A stretch of 64,000 bases of DNA from Liopterus haemorrhoidalis (GCA_963971575.1 OZ020611.1:19132092-19196091), one strand, 5' to 3'. Positions 10,574 through 21,293 are shown, counted from the stretch's first letter. Program-made: numbers and translations. Notes: generated from the letters alone by a model not told the origin.

Positions 10574-11840
10574 CCAGGTCTACAAGTATGAAATGCGGAT
10601 TTTTTTCAAACTTGCCGCGCAAACAGAGTGTATAGTTCAAAGTTTCAACACATATGGTGTTTTGTTAAGTTGTCATTAAGTGTCAAATGCGTATAGGTTA
10701 TAATTTGAAAAGTGATCATATAGTTTTGTTTTACTGTGTTAAAAATGTCAAATTTTGTGCCAAAGAAAGAGCATTCGCGGAAAGTACTACTGTTTTGTTT
10801 TCATTTGAAAAAAACTGCTGCTGAATCATACCGACTGCTTCGAGAAGCTTATGGTGAATATGCTCCATCGCAAGATACGGGTGAACGATGGTTTCGGCGT
10901 TTCAAAAGTGGTGACTTTGATCTTACAGATAAAGAACACGGAAAACCTCCAAAAAAATATGAAGATACAAAATTGGAAACATTGCTACAGGAAGACGATA
11001 GTCAATCACAAAAACAACTAGCAGAGCAGTTAGGCGTTAGTCAACAAGCAGAAGTCATCGCCTACGAGAGATGGGTAAGATCCAGAAGGTCGGCAGATGG
11101 GTTCCACATGCATTGAATGAGAGGCAGATGGAAAAACGCAAAAACACTTGTAAAATTTTCTAGTCTTTTTTGCATCGTATCATTACTGGCGATGAAAAAT
11201 GGATTTATTTTGAAAATCCCAAACGCAAAAAATCATGGGTGAACCCAGGCTCACCATCCACATCAACTGCAAGACCGAATCGCTTTGGCAAAAAGACAAT
11301 GCTCTGTACTTGGTGGGACCAAAAGGGTGTGGTCTATTATGAATTGTTAAAACCTGGTGAAACAGTTAATACCCAACGCTACCAACAACAACTGATGTAA
11401 TTAAACCATTCGCGGCTCATAAAACGACCAGAATACGAAAGAAGACAGCACAAGGTAATCTTTCTTCACGATAACGGTCCATCACATAAGGCAAAAGCAG
11501 TTTGCAACACATTGGAGGCACTCAAGTGGGAAGTGCTACCCCATGCCGCTTACTCACCAGACTTGGCCCCTTCAGATTACCACTTGTTCGCATCGATGGG
11601 TCACGCACTTGCCGAGCAGCACTTTTGTTCATATGAAAATGTGAAAGAATGGCTAGATGAATGGTTTGCGGGGAAAGGGGAAGAGTTCTACTAAGAGTAT
11701 TCACAAATTGCTTGGAAGATGGGAAAAATGTATACCTTCTAATGAAGCATACTTTGAATAAATAAACTTTTACTGTTCTTTTGAGATAAAAGTGTTTTAT
11801 TTAAAAAAAAAAAATCCGCATTTCATACTTGTAGACCTGG
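10574..11840 (+). mobile_element. Mos1-like mariner, near full length (1267 bp)
   Basis: Ends are inverted repeats of about 30 bp starting CCAGGTCTACAAGTATGAAA, flanked by TA on both sides (10572-10573 and 11841-11842). CCAGGTSTACAAG ends and the protein place it close to the mauritiana subfamily that contains Mos1. Its length is typical of an intact mariner (about 1.28 kb), but the coding region is broken. Confidence 0.95.
10745..11695 (+). pseudogene. Mariner transposase, frameshifted
   Basis: Starts at ATG 10745 (MSNFVPKKEHSRKVLLFCFH). The HTH domain runs to about 11050, where a frameshift occurs after QKQLAEQLGVSQQA. Frames resuming at 11170 (HRIITGDEKWIYFE, first catalytic D) and at about 11400-11694 (FLHDNGPSHK with the second D and YSPDLAPSDYH with the third D of DD34D) complete the family order. 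A stop at 11398-11400 and a small deletion near 11160 add to the damage. All three catalytic aspartates are still encoded, so inactivation looks recent compared with the other mariners here. Confidence 0.9.
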
Positions 11841-11842
11841 TA

Positions 11843-12675
11843 ACACCAAATCATATGAGACAAAAATAGTTAGTAGTATGAAAAAAATATATATATTTTT
11901 ATGAATTTTTCATTTAGATGAATATTTAGGGATTTACGGTGGGACATCTTAAAACTAATTTATTAAAAGTCATAAAGGACCAATCACTAAACCACTAAAT
12001 AACACAACAGTTTGCTCTGGTCCACTCGGCCAATTTAGTTTTGCTTTCGTTTAGTTTTGGGAAATACGGTCCTTGATTTGAATAGAAAAATAAAATTTAG
12101 TAAACAATGCTTTGAATATTTCTTTTGGAATAACATTCATAGATCAAATGTTCTTTTCAAGAAGCAAGCTTTTATATCTTGTATTTTTCATAAAGCTAAT
12201 TACAAGCATAAAAATATATCAAAATTTTTTGCTCAACTTTGCAATCCTGAAAGAATATGGGTTTTATACCCTTATTGTAAAATGCATTTACTTATGTTCC
12301 AGACGATATAAATATATTTTTTCAATAACGGTCTGGAAAATGAAAAATTCAGTAGCGTAGTGTTATTATTTTGTTAAGCACTCACGTAGAGCTTAGACTG
12401 ACCATAAATTCGTCTACAATGTTGCAAAAAAGTAACTAAATCATTAAAAGTGAACGGAAAATACATTTGATAAATAGAGGTGTGAATTTCAAACCATGAT
12501 AAGAATTGAAAAAGAATTATCGAGTTTTTTACACATTCATTTTCTTTAAACTTCTTATCAATAGCAATAAATTTAGCTGTTAACAATTTAAGTAACACTT
12601 CCGAAAGATAAAAAATTTGACATTTAAAATTTAACAAATTGATACATATTAGACTAACAGACGAACATTTTAGGA
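11843..12675. other. AT-rich intron stretch, nothing firm
   Basis: GGGATTTACGGTGGGACATC at about 11930 matches part of the repeat at 56367-56400, so a small family fragment is present. No recognisable coding region. Small open frames here show no known motif. Confidence 0.4.
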
Positions 12676-12740
12676 AGATAAAAAAAATGAAGTGTGAATT
12701 TTCACACATTTCAGGGTTTTGTAAGTAAGTGTTAAGATTT
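12676..12740 (-). repeat. Helentron-like family A terminus (minus)
   Basis: Contains the family hairpin GTGTGAATTTTCACAC followed by CAGGGTTTTGTAAGTAAG, the inverse of the 3' end seen at 33211-33263 and 56281-56333. The rest of this copy is not recognisable. Confidence 0.65.
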
Positions 12741-12930
12741 TATTTATTTTACATTGTTTGAAACACAAACAGGACAAACCCAGTGAAATGTTCGTTATCA
12801 AATTTTTTACACATTTACATTAAAGGTGATAACAAATTATAACATATTAATGTAAAAATATAGAATTGAATAATGAAATCAATATTAAAGTATAGAAGTA
12901 TAGAACGGATAAAATGGAAAAGATATAATA

Positions 12931-13400
12931 TCAGCCAGAACGCATGTGCATTAATCTGTTAATACAAATGCGTTTAAATTGAATTAAGTTTACGTTAAAA
13001 AGATCGATATCTGAAAAATTTTTATTATAAGAGGTGCAAAGTCTATTTATTACTGAATTATCGAATGATTTGGTGTTTGACAAGGGTTGATGAAAAAGTA
13101 CCGTACCACGGGCACTGCATCTCGGAATTCGAAATGTTATTAATGATAATAATTCATTAGAAGAAATATTATTAGTTACAACTTTATATAAGGTCAGCAT
13201 GTCTGTAAGCGAGCGACGATCGCTCAAATATAACATGTTAAAGGAAAGACATGCCGCATCATAGTTTACATATTCTGTAGAGGATTTATAGCAAAAATAT
13301 TTAAGAGCTTTTTTTTGAATTCTTTCCAATTGACTGATGTACTGAAGATAATTATTTGTAATTATTTTTAAGATTATTCTTTAATCTATTATTTTTAAGT
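12931..13400 (-). pseudogene. C-terminal fragment of a non-LTR reverse transcriptase
   Basis: The minus frame 13329-12931 (132 codons) starts MERIQKKALKYFCYKSS and contains SDRRSLTDMLTLYKVV and SFDNSVINRLCTSYN, the usual post-thumb pattern of Jockey-like proteins (an R-R-x-F/L-R-F segment, then LxxRR, then NSxxNRxxxLYN). The catalytic domain is missing. It is a dead 3' fragment between two family A ends. Confidence 0.7.
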
Positions 13401-13410
13401 CTGCAAAACT

Positions 13411-14682
13411 AAAAAAAAATATGTGAAATGTGGATTCACACATTTCAGGGTTTTGTAGGTATTTAAGAAGTTAACAGAATGCTGGATGTTAAAAAATATT
13501 TTTTTGTTATAATTTTTATGCGTTCTTTGAGTACTGACAGCTTATTTAATTTTTTTAAATTAAATTTAAATAATTTGTGAAAATTGCGTTATAATAAAAT
13601 TTAAATTATAAAATCCTTGATCTTCATTAAATTAATAATAAATATATTGATAAATAGTATCTTTTTTTTTCAATTTCAAAAACATATTTCTCACTATTAA
13701 TAATGTATTATTTGATTTATAAGTATTTCATTACTAACAATGACTTATTCTTATTTGCTACCTTAAAACCAAAAACCTAAACTAATTCAAACAATAAGTT
13801 GTATCATGGCGTATAACAGGAGGCGCTCTGTCTGTAAGCTCCTTATCCACATGAACTATATTCTCAGCTGTTAATATTTTTTATTATATTTTTAATTTCA
13901 AAAGAAACATAGCCATAAATACAAAAATTCTAAAAAAGTTCTGTCCTGCATCCATTTGCTCAAAAGGATTAAATTAAAAATCTGCAAAAAACATAGCTAA
14001 TGTACATTGATCTGAGCTGGAAACGTACCAAAGGAATTTTTGATCAGATTGCGTTTTTGGAAAATATTGCAGTTTTGGTGTTTCTTGACTAAATTAATTA
14101 TTTTTTTAGTTAATGACTAAATTAGGACTAATAATGCGATGTTTTTTTGTTTTTTGTATTTATGGCTTAGGTTGTATATGTCTTCTTTTAAAATTAAAAA
14201 TGTAATAAAATAATTTTAACAGATGAAAGGCGTGTTCATGTGTGTAAGGAACGCCTCACAGATTGAGCGCCTATTGTTATCATAGCAACCTATTGTTTGA
14301 ATTAGTTTAGTTTTTTATTTTTAAGGTATCAAACAAGAATAAATAATTTTTAGTAATGAAATACTTATAAATCAAATAACACATTGTTGCGAAATACGTT
14401 TTTGAAATTTAAAATATTAAGGCATTTATCAATATATTTCTTATAAATCTAGTGAAGACCTTTAGATATGATGCAAATGCAGGAAAATCGCTGGGATTTT
14501 TCACTTTAAACTTTATTGTCATGAAATTTTCACAAATTATTTAAATTTAGTTTAAAAAAATATTAAATTGAAGCTTTTAATATTCTAATAACGAATAAAA
14601 ATGATTATCAAAAAACTTTTTATCAAAAAAATATTCTTAAACATTCAACTTCTTACACTTATTAACTACCTGCAAAACCCTG
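13411..14682. mobile_element. 1.25-kb fold-back (long inverted repeat) element of family A type
   Basis: The left arm from CAGGGTTTTGTAGGTATTTA (13446) to about 13930 is matched, inverted, by about 14150-14682 (ending ACTACCTGCAAAACCCTG). Shared blocks include TTTAAATAATTTGTGAAAAT, TGATTTATAAGTATTTCATT and CTAAACTAATTCAAACAATA. The spacer of about 220 bp holds the family A' core (TAATGTACATTGATCTGAG and TTGGAAAATATTGCAGTTTT), also present at 43800-43930 and 51950-52030. The left end also carries a diverged terminal hairpin. No protein is encoded. Confidence 0.8.
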
Positions 14683-14689
14683 AAACGTC

Positions 14690-14782
14690 TTCTTCACCAG
14701 GGCTGGAATATCGTTTACCGCCAGAAGAAAAAGTAGTGTTCCTATGTTAGATCCCTGCGGCACGCCACTTCTAGCTATTTAA
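14690..14782 (-). pseudogene. Short reverse transcriptase fragment
   Basis: The minus frame reads SGVPQGSNIGTLLFLLAVND, reverse transcriptase motif B plus the following strand. Only about 30 codons survive, abutting the fold-back element on one side and a MITE on the other. Confidence 0.7.
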
Positions 14783-14785
14783 TTA

Positions 14786-15176
14786 TACTCTATCGCAGAA
14801 AGACTGATAGTAATAAAATTTATTATTTGTAAAAAGTTATTGTTTTTTCACACAGAAGCGGCCCACAAAATATGAATAGTTCGAAACGAAATATTGTTAA
14901 AAACAACCGAGTGTACCGCACATATTATATGCGAATACGACCTAGGGTTAAACACAATAGATCATAAAAATGTTACCCTAAAATTTTGAGGAAAAATATG
15001 GTCACAGGGGTGCGTTTAATGATATGATAAATATTGTCACAGGCGTGCGTTTAATAAAATGATAAATAGTAATATAGAAATACACAAAATCAATTTAAAC
15101 GTGTTTAAAATGTGCACGCCACTGGTAACTGCCTGACAAAAAGATTTATTACTATCAGTCTTTCTGAGATAGAGTA
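14786..15176. mobile_element. MITE with about 33-bp TIRs and TA target site
   Basis: The left TACTCTATCGCAGAAAGACT is mirrored at 15150-15176 (AGTCTTTCTGAGATAGAGTA), extending to GATAGTAATAAA. TA flanks on each side suggest a Tc1/mariner-type mover. 391 bp, non-coding. Confidence 0.8.
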
Positions 15177-15393
15177 TAAGTGATTTGACACAATTTAAAT
15201 CAATATATTGCTCACACTTGTTGAGTTATAACTTGAATACGTGACAAGTTTTTTGTGATACTCTAAATTTCAAAAGCGCTTAAACCAAATGCCTCATTTT
15301 ATCAAATATATTGTAAAATATCAAAGTAATTGAAACTTATTAAGTAATAGTTTCCGTTTATTTATTTTATGTATATTTTTTCTTTTGTCTTAG

Positions 15394-15579
15394 GAAACAA
15401 ATTCAGGAAGAATAAAAAAATTATAATGCCCACGTTTCATATAAATATTTTGAAACAGTATATGGAAGTGTTCAATGAAGGTGCAATTAAATTAGTTCAC
15501 GACGTCCAGAAGGAGGTCGGGGCAGGAGAATTTGATGTACAGAACTATTTCTACAAAAATATGCTAAGCACATTATTAG
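15394..15579 (+). CDS. Cytochrome P450 (CYP4 clan), visible exon 2 of 8
   Basis: Encodes 62 residues beginning GNKFRKNKKIIMPTFHINIL, the helix C segment in which CYP4 proteins have KWRRHRKMITPTFHF. Here the conserved Trp that contacts a heme propionate is Phe (KFRKNKK), a conservative but notable change. The rest covers helices C-D (FDVQNYFYKNMLSTLLG). Acceptor TTGTCTTAG at 15393; donor G|GTAAGA at 15580; phase 1 in and out. Joined to exon 1 it makes SKG-NKF without gap or stop. Confidence 0.9.
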
Positions 15580-15647
15580 GTAAGACATAAGCAGTGATAT
15601 TAAAAGTTGCTGGTTTTGGTAACGAATAGGTAGTGATTTGCCGCATA

Positions 15648-16420
15648 CCTTAAGGCTGCGTATAACCCCCGGAGATTACTAGTTTCTTATACAAAACTAA
15701 CAATCTGAAATAAAATTAGTATCAACCTATACATCAAATTTTGCACCGAATTTGTATCTATCTAATATGATAGTTTTAATTGTAGAAACATTTATTGTAA
15801 AAATATTATCGCACAATAACTTAAAAATAGACATCAGCGATATTGTTCTGTAATTTTTTAAATCTATTTGTGGGTTTCAAATAACTTTTATATTTATATA
15901 GTTTTGTGTAGAAATGTTCAAATAATATGGCAATTTTTTTTTCGACTTGATTACTTACAGTTTAGCGCTTTCGTCGAAAAATATTATACTTAAAGATAAT
16001 AGAATGCCACTTGGTACACGTATTCCTCACAAAAAATAAATCATTTTTACCCGTAACACCAATTTTGAAAACCGCGGCAGATTCAAGAGGGTGGCAAAAA
16101 TAGATTACCAAGTACAATAACTATAAGTAATTTTCACAATACAACAAAATAGCTTGAATCATATTTGTAGAATGAAGCTTTTGGTACCATTTGCCGCATC
16201 GTACGCAAATATGCGTCGATTGGTTTACAAGATGGCGTCTATAATGCAATTTGCTTATTTAAAACTACCTAACAGTTGTTTCTACAGTTAAAAATATCCT
16301 ATTAGATAGATAAAAATTCGCTGCAAATTTTGATATATAGATTGTTATTAATTTTATTTCCGATTATTAGTTTTATATAAGAAACTATTGAGGACTATAG
16401 GGTTGTGCGCCGCCTTAAGG
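15648..16420. mobile_element. Inverted-repeat element (about 773 bp) ending in CCTTAAGG
   Basis: The left arm CCTTAAGGCTGCGTATAACC through GTTTCTTATACAAAACTAA and TTTGTATCTATCTAATATGA is mirrored by 16260-16420. Arms are about 150 bp. TTAA lies at each end (15650-15653 and 16415-16418), which would fit a TTAA-targeting (piggyBac-type) element, but the CCTTAAGG palindrome makes the true border uncertain. Confidence 0.75.
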
Positions 16421-16423
16421 TCT

Positions 16424-17263
16424 AGCGCACACGACAGACTGTCGGTCGACTAAAATTCACTCATGCAACGCACACTACAGACTTTTTGTAGACGGACGCG
16501 ACACACAGTGTATCTTTGACCGTTTCACACCAAATTTTGCGCTGTACTGCTTTGTAAAAGAATCCATAGAAGACAATTTTTGATTCATCCAATAATTGGT
16601 CAACGTTTGTTGAAAAAACAGTTTCGTACATTATTCGATGAATGATGATTTAACTATCGTAGAATGTCAAAAAACTCTTTTGACGAGTTACTATTCGAAC
16701 GAAGATTATTAATTTCGTATCAAGATACCGTAATGAGAAAATGCATTTCAGAAAAACAAAGATGATCAATGAAATTCAAAACTAAATTCCCCTCATAAAA
16801 TATCAATTATAAATTTGTATTGTCTTAATTCAATTTTTTTTTTTTTTTTTGACATGGTCGCCACACAAAATCACTAAACAAATATTTTTTATTTTAACAT
16901 TTTATAGTTGTGAAAAATTCAATTTGCATTTTCTTTATAATTTTATCAGAATATTCTGGACAAAAAATATCATACGAATGATTTGAACTACATTCATAAT
17001 TTTTTCACAATCAGTCTACATGCTTGTACGATTACTAGCTAAATTTCAAAGCATACACCCACCTACAATCGACTGAAAAGTCGGTCGTGTGAACAGACAT
17101 ACTGACACACATGTTGTTCATTCTCTCCACCAACATAAAATCTGAAGACAAAATGAAACATGATCCATCTTTTCTGTCGATCGTTTTTGTACTCCCATAA
17201 GAACCTGTGGTACGTATTCCGACCGACTAAATTGTTAGTTACCGATAGTCTGTCGTGTGCGCT
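16424..17263. mobile_element. TIR element with 23-bp ends, GCGCACACGACAGACT
   Basis: AGCGCACACGACAGACTGTC at 16424 is mirrored at 17244-17263 with one mismatch. About 840 bp, no coding region seen. It starts four bases after the preceding element ends. Further short inverted blocks lie inside (GTCGGTCG / CGACCGAC). Confidence 0.75.
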
Positions 17264-17790
17264 AGCGCTAAGGGTCTATACACGATCAAGCAGATTAAGT
17301 AACAAAGGCTATTGTGCAAGTAGTTTGTCTGTATATGTTGCGGTTTAAGTTGTTTGAACTAAACAGTTTGAATTAATCAAACTTGTCTAAAATTATTAGT
17401 AAACACGTAATATTTGGAACAGTGAGTGGATCATGCTACATACAAAAACCAAAAAATTAAAATTTCAGTTATAGGGTATTCTAAATACACAGTGTAACTT
17501 ATTTTATGCAAAGTTTCGTAGAAAAAAACACTGCAACATTACTGGGTGAAGATATGTTACGTTAGGATAAACTTTACATTCTATTGTTATTTTTTTGTTA
17601 AAATTTCACATGTATAATATATAAATACCCAAATAATTATTTTGTTTATTTTTATAAATAAATTACCTTTTAAAATACTGTTTTTTAATTTATATAATTA
17701 AACGTAACTAAAAATGTTAACGGGTTGAAAATGAAATTACATATTATTTTTATGATGTAGTAAACACAGGTGATTTAATATGATAAACGA
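17264..17790. other. Intron 2, 3' part, nothing recognised
   Basis: AT-rich sequence leading to the acceptor of P450 exon 3. No repeat family member or coding motif identified. Confidence 0.4.
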
Positions 17791-17801
17791 CACGGTTCTA
17801 G

Positions 17802-17874
17802 AGACAACAATGGGAGTCAGTCACGAAACATTTGGACCTGACCGGATTATCAACTACGGAAAAGCAGTAGCCGA
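17802..17874 (+). CDS. Cytochrome P450 (CYP4 clan), visible exon 3 of 8
   Basis: A 73-nt exon encoding ETTMGVSHETFGPDRIINYG and KAVAE, the helix E region where CYP4 proteins have ETAMGVS. Acceptor CGGTTCTAG at 17801; donor GA|GTAAGT at 17875. Enters in phase 1 (the split codon makes Glu) and leaves in phase 2. Found from the phase and the ETxMG motif. Confidence 0.9.
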
Positions 17875-17929
17875 GTAAGTAAACTTTATGATGATTGATA
17901 AAAAAAAAAATAACGTAAAGTCTGAATTT

Positions 17930-17965
17930 TCACACATTTCAGGATTTCGCAGATATTTAATGCAT
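17930..17965 (-). repeat. Family A terminal hairpin, diverged
   Basis: TCTGAATTTTCACACATTTC followed by AGGATTTCGCAGATATTTA, a diverged copy of the inverse 3' end of family A. It lies 60 bases after P450 exon 3. Confidence 0.5.
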
Positions 17966-18006
17966 AAGCAAATCGCGTAATATATATATATATAGATATC
18001 CCAAAA

Positions 18007-18336
18007 TTTGAAACTTCAAACGTCGTTTATGAAATACCGTGTAATGGGTGTAATAAAACCTACATAGGAACGACACAACAAATTTTAAAGAAACGCATTT
18101 ACCAGCACAAAAGTGACGTTAGATTGAAACCCAATTGCACAGCTTTAGCGGTACACACTAATACGACAGGCCACATTTTTAATTATGAGAATGTCAAAAT
18201 CCTTGATAAAGAAAGCCACTTTCAAAAAAGGATGATCTCAGAGATGCTACACATCCATTCTTCTAAAGACAAATGTGTTAACAAGAAAACAGACACGGTC
18301 GGGTTAAATAAAGCATATTTTAAACTGATTTCTTAG
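18007..18336 (+). pseudogene. GIY-YIG endonuclease domain of a Penelope-like element
   Basis: An open frame of 109 codons with the CxxC-type preface and GIY-YIG core: VYEIPCNGCNKTYIGTT, then LKKRIYQHKSDV (the conserved Arg and His-containing helix) and ALAVHTNTTGHIF further on. In Penelope-like retroelements this domain is C-terminal to the reverse transcriptase, which is missing here. The frame itself has no internal stop, but without the RT it is a fragment. The GIY-YIG assignment is secure from the VYEIPC...YIG...R pattern. Confidence 0.8.
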
Positions 18337-18884
18337 ACATCAGCTGTTTGTCTTTTTTCTTGTTACATTTGGTCTTTAGCTTATCAGCATTGTGACGTCT
18401 GACTGTCTAGGTGTTATGTCAGTAACGGGCTTGCCTGCTCTGATACAACATGTCGCACTTCTACGTACACATAGTGGTCTAGCTGCTAAAATATGTTTAG
18501 AAGTTTTTAATTAGTTTTGGTTTTTTAACTTTAGGTAAGTCTGTCCAGTTAAGAACACTTCCTTCTGTTTTGCCACACAGTTTGTATGTCATATAATTTT
18601 TCTATGACTCTTTGTACTTGTTTGTAATCTTTTTTAATGGTAATTTATATAAAAAAAATTATTTTTCTCACAAAATGGTGCTAGGCGCCATTTTAATTTT
18701 TTTTAAATTTTTTAACTTTTATTCATTTATTTAATATTATTTATTATTTTAATGCTTTGTTCTAATCATCTATAATTCTGTTAATGTTTTTTAACTTGAT
18801 TTTTAAGTAATTTTCACATTTTATTTGTATTTTATTTTGAAGACTGTTTTATAAAATTTGTAAAATTGTATAATTTTTATTTAT

Positions 18885-18921
18885 AGACTGAAGATGACTG
18901 GATGTCCCAGTCGAAACGTCT
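18885..18921 (+). ncRNA. Possible hammerhead-ribozyme-like motif
   Basis: AGACTGAAGATGACTGG and CCAGTCGAAACGTCT can pair as a 6-bp stem (GACTGG/CCAGTC) between CTGAAGA and CGAAAC, echoing the CUGANGA / GAAA hammerhead core. Outer AGAC/GTCT can pair. An extra T before stem II and no clear stem III argue against a complete ribozyme. Hammerhead motifs are known in Penelope-like elements. Confidence 0.3.
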
Positions 18922-19042
18922 CGTAAAATTATTATTTTGTAATAATATTTTTTAATAAAATTTGACGAGTAAATAAGAACTATTATTTCTCCTTATATAT
19001 ATATAAATATATATATAATGTAGAAATTAAATATCAAAATAC

Positions 19043-19117
19043 TGCCTCACCGGGAATCGAACCCGTCAACCTAAGAATTTCGCGTTCTCGTTCTAGAGCC
19101 ACTAGACTACGAAGGCA
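19043..19117 (-). tRNA. tRNA-like sequence, probably pseudogene
   Basis: On the minus strand it reads TGCCTTCGTAGTCTAGTGGC, with a box A-like TAGTCTAGTGGCTCT, and GGGTTCGATTCCC as a perfect box B. The acceptor arms pair at 6 of 7 positions. The anticodon loop reads CGCGAAA, lacking the invariant U33, and the T stem has a mismatch. 75 nt overall. It is tRNA-derived but probably not a working gene; a tRNA-derived repeat head is the alternative. Confidence 0.5.
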
Positions 19118-19470
19118 TGTGATTGAGTATATGATATTAGTTGACTTGTTGTTTATTTTTTTTTTTTTGTTCGATAATCTTTATTTTCTTTTATTTGTAA
19201 TACTTAATTATAGTACAAAAGAAATTGACGTGAAGCTAAAATATATTTACAGAAGATTTAAACTGTTATTATTAAATCAGAGTATAAGCACAGTATATAA
19301 ATTCACAGCACAGTAAATTTGCTGTAAACTGAGATAAAAGAGAAAAAAATAAATACACACAAATAACGTAAAAATCACAGCACTCTCTTTGTTCTGTTTA
19401 TTATAAACGGAAGTTCAGAACAGCATACCTCTTTGTATTAATATGCTATGCTTTAAGTTATGGACCTACT
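19118..19470. other. AT-rich intron stretch, nothing recognised
   Basis: No repeat or coding signature seen between the tRNA-like sequence and the mariner derivative. Confidence 0.4.
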
Positions 19471-19471
19471 A

Positions 19472-20255
19472 CTCTGTCAAAAAAGTAGCGAGAATTTGTG
19501 ATTTAAAAAGCCCGCGCTAATAATTTTTTCATAAGATGGCAGCACTGTCCCTAATTACTGTGTCAAACATAAACGCCATCTGTCAACCAGTTTGATTACA
19601 TGGGCTGTTTTAGTTAACACACTTCAGTAGTGCGTCGCGATTTTTACAATGAACAAAACTACTGAACAAAGAGTTTGCCTTAAATTTTGTGTTGCAAATG
19701 GAATTACGTGTGCCGACTCGTTAAAAATGTTGGAAAAGTGTTAAGCTTTATCAAAAACACGGGCGTACGAGTGGTACAAAGCGTTTAAAAACGGTCGAGA
19801 GATCGTCGAAAACATCGAAAAGGTAAAGGAAATTGTGCTCGATAATCGGCGTTCTATCTGAAGAACAATTCGTGGATTTTACATGATGATAATGTACCAT
19901 CGTATGGAGCAGCAATTATGACTGAATTTAAGGCATAAACGGGACAAATACCATCGAGCAACCACCGTATTCACCAGATTTGGCCCCGTGTGACTTCTTT
20001 TTATTTCCAAAATTAAAATTGCCGCTACGTGGAACCGGTTTTGAGTCGATCGAGGCCATAAAAGAAAATTCGTGGAATGAGCTGAAGGCTATACCGGAAA
20101 GCGTCTATATAAGGTATTTCCAAAACAGGAAAAAACGCTGGAAAATGTGTGTTGCATCAAATGGGGCCTACTTTGAAGGCGAAAAATTAAATTTTGATGA
20201 TTAAATGAAAATTGTGTGCTTTATTTAACAATTCCCGCTACTTTCCTGACAGAAT
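19472..20255 (+). mobile_element. Mariner internal-deletion derivative (about 785 bp)
   Basis: The left end CTCTGTCAAAAAAGTAGCGA and the right end (inverse of TCTGTCAGGAAAGTAGCGGG) are inverted repeats with TA flanks at 19470-19471 and about 20257. Distinct from the Mos1-like copy at 10574. Confidence 0.85.
19650..20204 (+). pseudogene. Mariner transposase with internal deletion
   Basis: The N-terminal part (NKTTEQRVCLKFCVANGITC, then SKTRAYEWYKAFKNGREIVE after an internal stop) is joined at about 19850-19870 to the C-terminal part starting near the second catalytic motif (WILHDDNVPSY). The third catalytic segment is partly frameshifted before the frame 19980-20204, which encodes APCDFFLFPKLKLPLRGTGF (third Asp of DD34D) and ends with SNGAYFEGEK. 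The middle, including the first catalytic Asp, is deleted. Confidence 0.85.
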
Positions 20256-20259
20256 GTAT

Positions 20260-20590
20260 ATAAATCAGGCTTGTTTAAAAGTTTAGAAAATAACTGCTAC
20301 GTCCCGACTCGCATAGCTTCGGAAAAGTTCTCAAACTAGCCACACTCACGCTTACGCATGAAAATTCAGGTGTAAAAAATATGTCTAAGTGAAAGTACTG
20401 TATATATTGTGGTACAAGCTCAGTTTTCGCAAAACTGAAGAACACAGTACCTATTTTCAGCGGCACCGTGTGCGTACCCTTTGCCTTGGTACGACCATCA
20501 TATTACCGTCGCGCAAACAGCCTTTATTGCTGTGCACCAAAAATTTTAACTAACTAACTCATATTGCGCCATTACAAAAAGGATTCGAGT
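20260..20590. other. Intron 3 stretch, nothing recognised
   Basis: No protein motif or repeat structure noticed. Confidence 0.35.
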
Positions 20591-20599
20591 TTAAAAATC

Positions 20600-21245
20600 G
20601 CACGCTAAACTTTAAGACGCACCGGACGATAAGCGGCACCCCAAATTTATGAGACAATTTTTAGAAAGAATATTTATTATTACAATAACTTGTACCAGCA
20701 ACATTCTGTTAATATCCACTCTCTGTACTATCATTCGTCTCGTTAATGTCATTGTTCGTATTATTTTCGTCTGAACTATTGTAGTCAATCTCTTCAAAAG
20801 CCAAGTCATCTTCGATACTATCCAATGCGTTGTTTATACCGAATTTCTGAAAAGAGTTTATAATCGTCTTTTATTTTACAGCTTCCCATGAATTTTTTAC
20901 CCAGGTACTTTTGAAATTGTCGTCCGTTTTACTACACCGTTTTATCCGTTGCTGTAACATCGCGATTTGGCTGTATCATTCGTTTGTTCCACTCTTCCCG
21001 CATAAAATTATTAAATGGTTTATTAATCGTCCCAAGGGTTGACGTTGACTTGTAAGGCCTCCAGAAATTACTAATTCTGTATTAATATCTATTATAGTTT
21101 CTTGGTTGATTCTGTTTTATGCGCTCCGAATTGATTCCACAGTTTTGAAACAACGCACCTGTATCTTCGGACCATAAGACGCACTCCAATTGTGAGTCGA
21201 TTTTTCTGTGTAAAAAGGTGCGTCTTATGATCCGAAAAATACGGT
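20600..21245 (-). mobile_element. pogo/Tigger-like DNA transposon remnant
   Basis: On the minus strand the left end reads ACCGTATTTTTCGGATCATA AGACGCACC (21244 leftwards, split here for length), and the right end near 20612-20640 carries GTCCGGTGCGTCTTAAAG, so TIR-like segments bracket the piece. Between them a frame encodes the end of a pogo-type transposase. About 650 bp remain of an element that is normally over 1.5 kb. Confidence 0.65.
20690..20905 (-). pseudogene. C-terminal tail of a pogo-like transposase
   Basis: Minus-strand frames read VKNSWEAVK, a stop, then INSFQKFGINNALDSIEDDL. The pattern W-x3-V...xxSFxKCGIxNALDGxEDD is characteristic of pogo/Tigger (DDE_1) transposase C-termini. 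The catalytic part is missing. Confidence 0.6.
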
Positions 21246-21293
21246 ATTTCATGGCGTTTAATTTGAACGACGGATAAGTATCCATATATATAA

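Larger units (their letters stand above)
17985..18990 (+). mobile_element. Penelope-like element, 5' truncated 3' portion
   Basis: Begins at a TA microsatellite (about 17980), encodes a GIY-YIG endonuclease, and continues with about 650 bp of 3' region. That region includes CTGAAGATGACTGG...CCAGTCGAAACGTC at 18887-18920, a motif type common near the ends of Penelope-like elements. It ends near the TA-rich tract at 18995-19018. Confidence 0.75.

Noticed and set aside
19043..19117. Genuine tRNA gene on the minus strand
   Set aside because: The anticodon loop lacks U33 and stem mismatches exist; kept only as tRNA-like.
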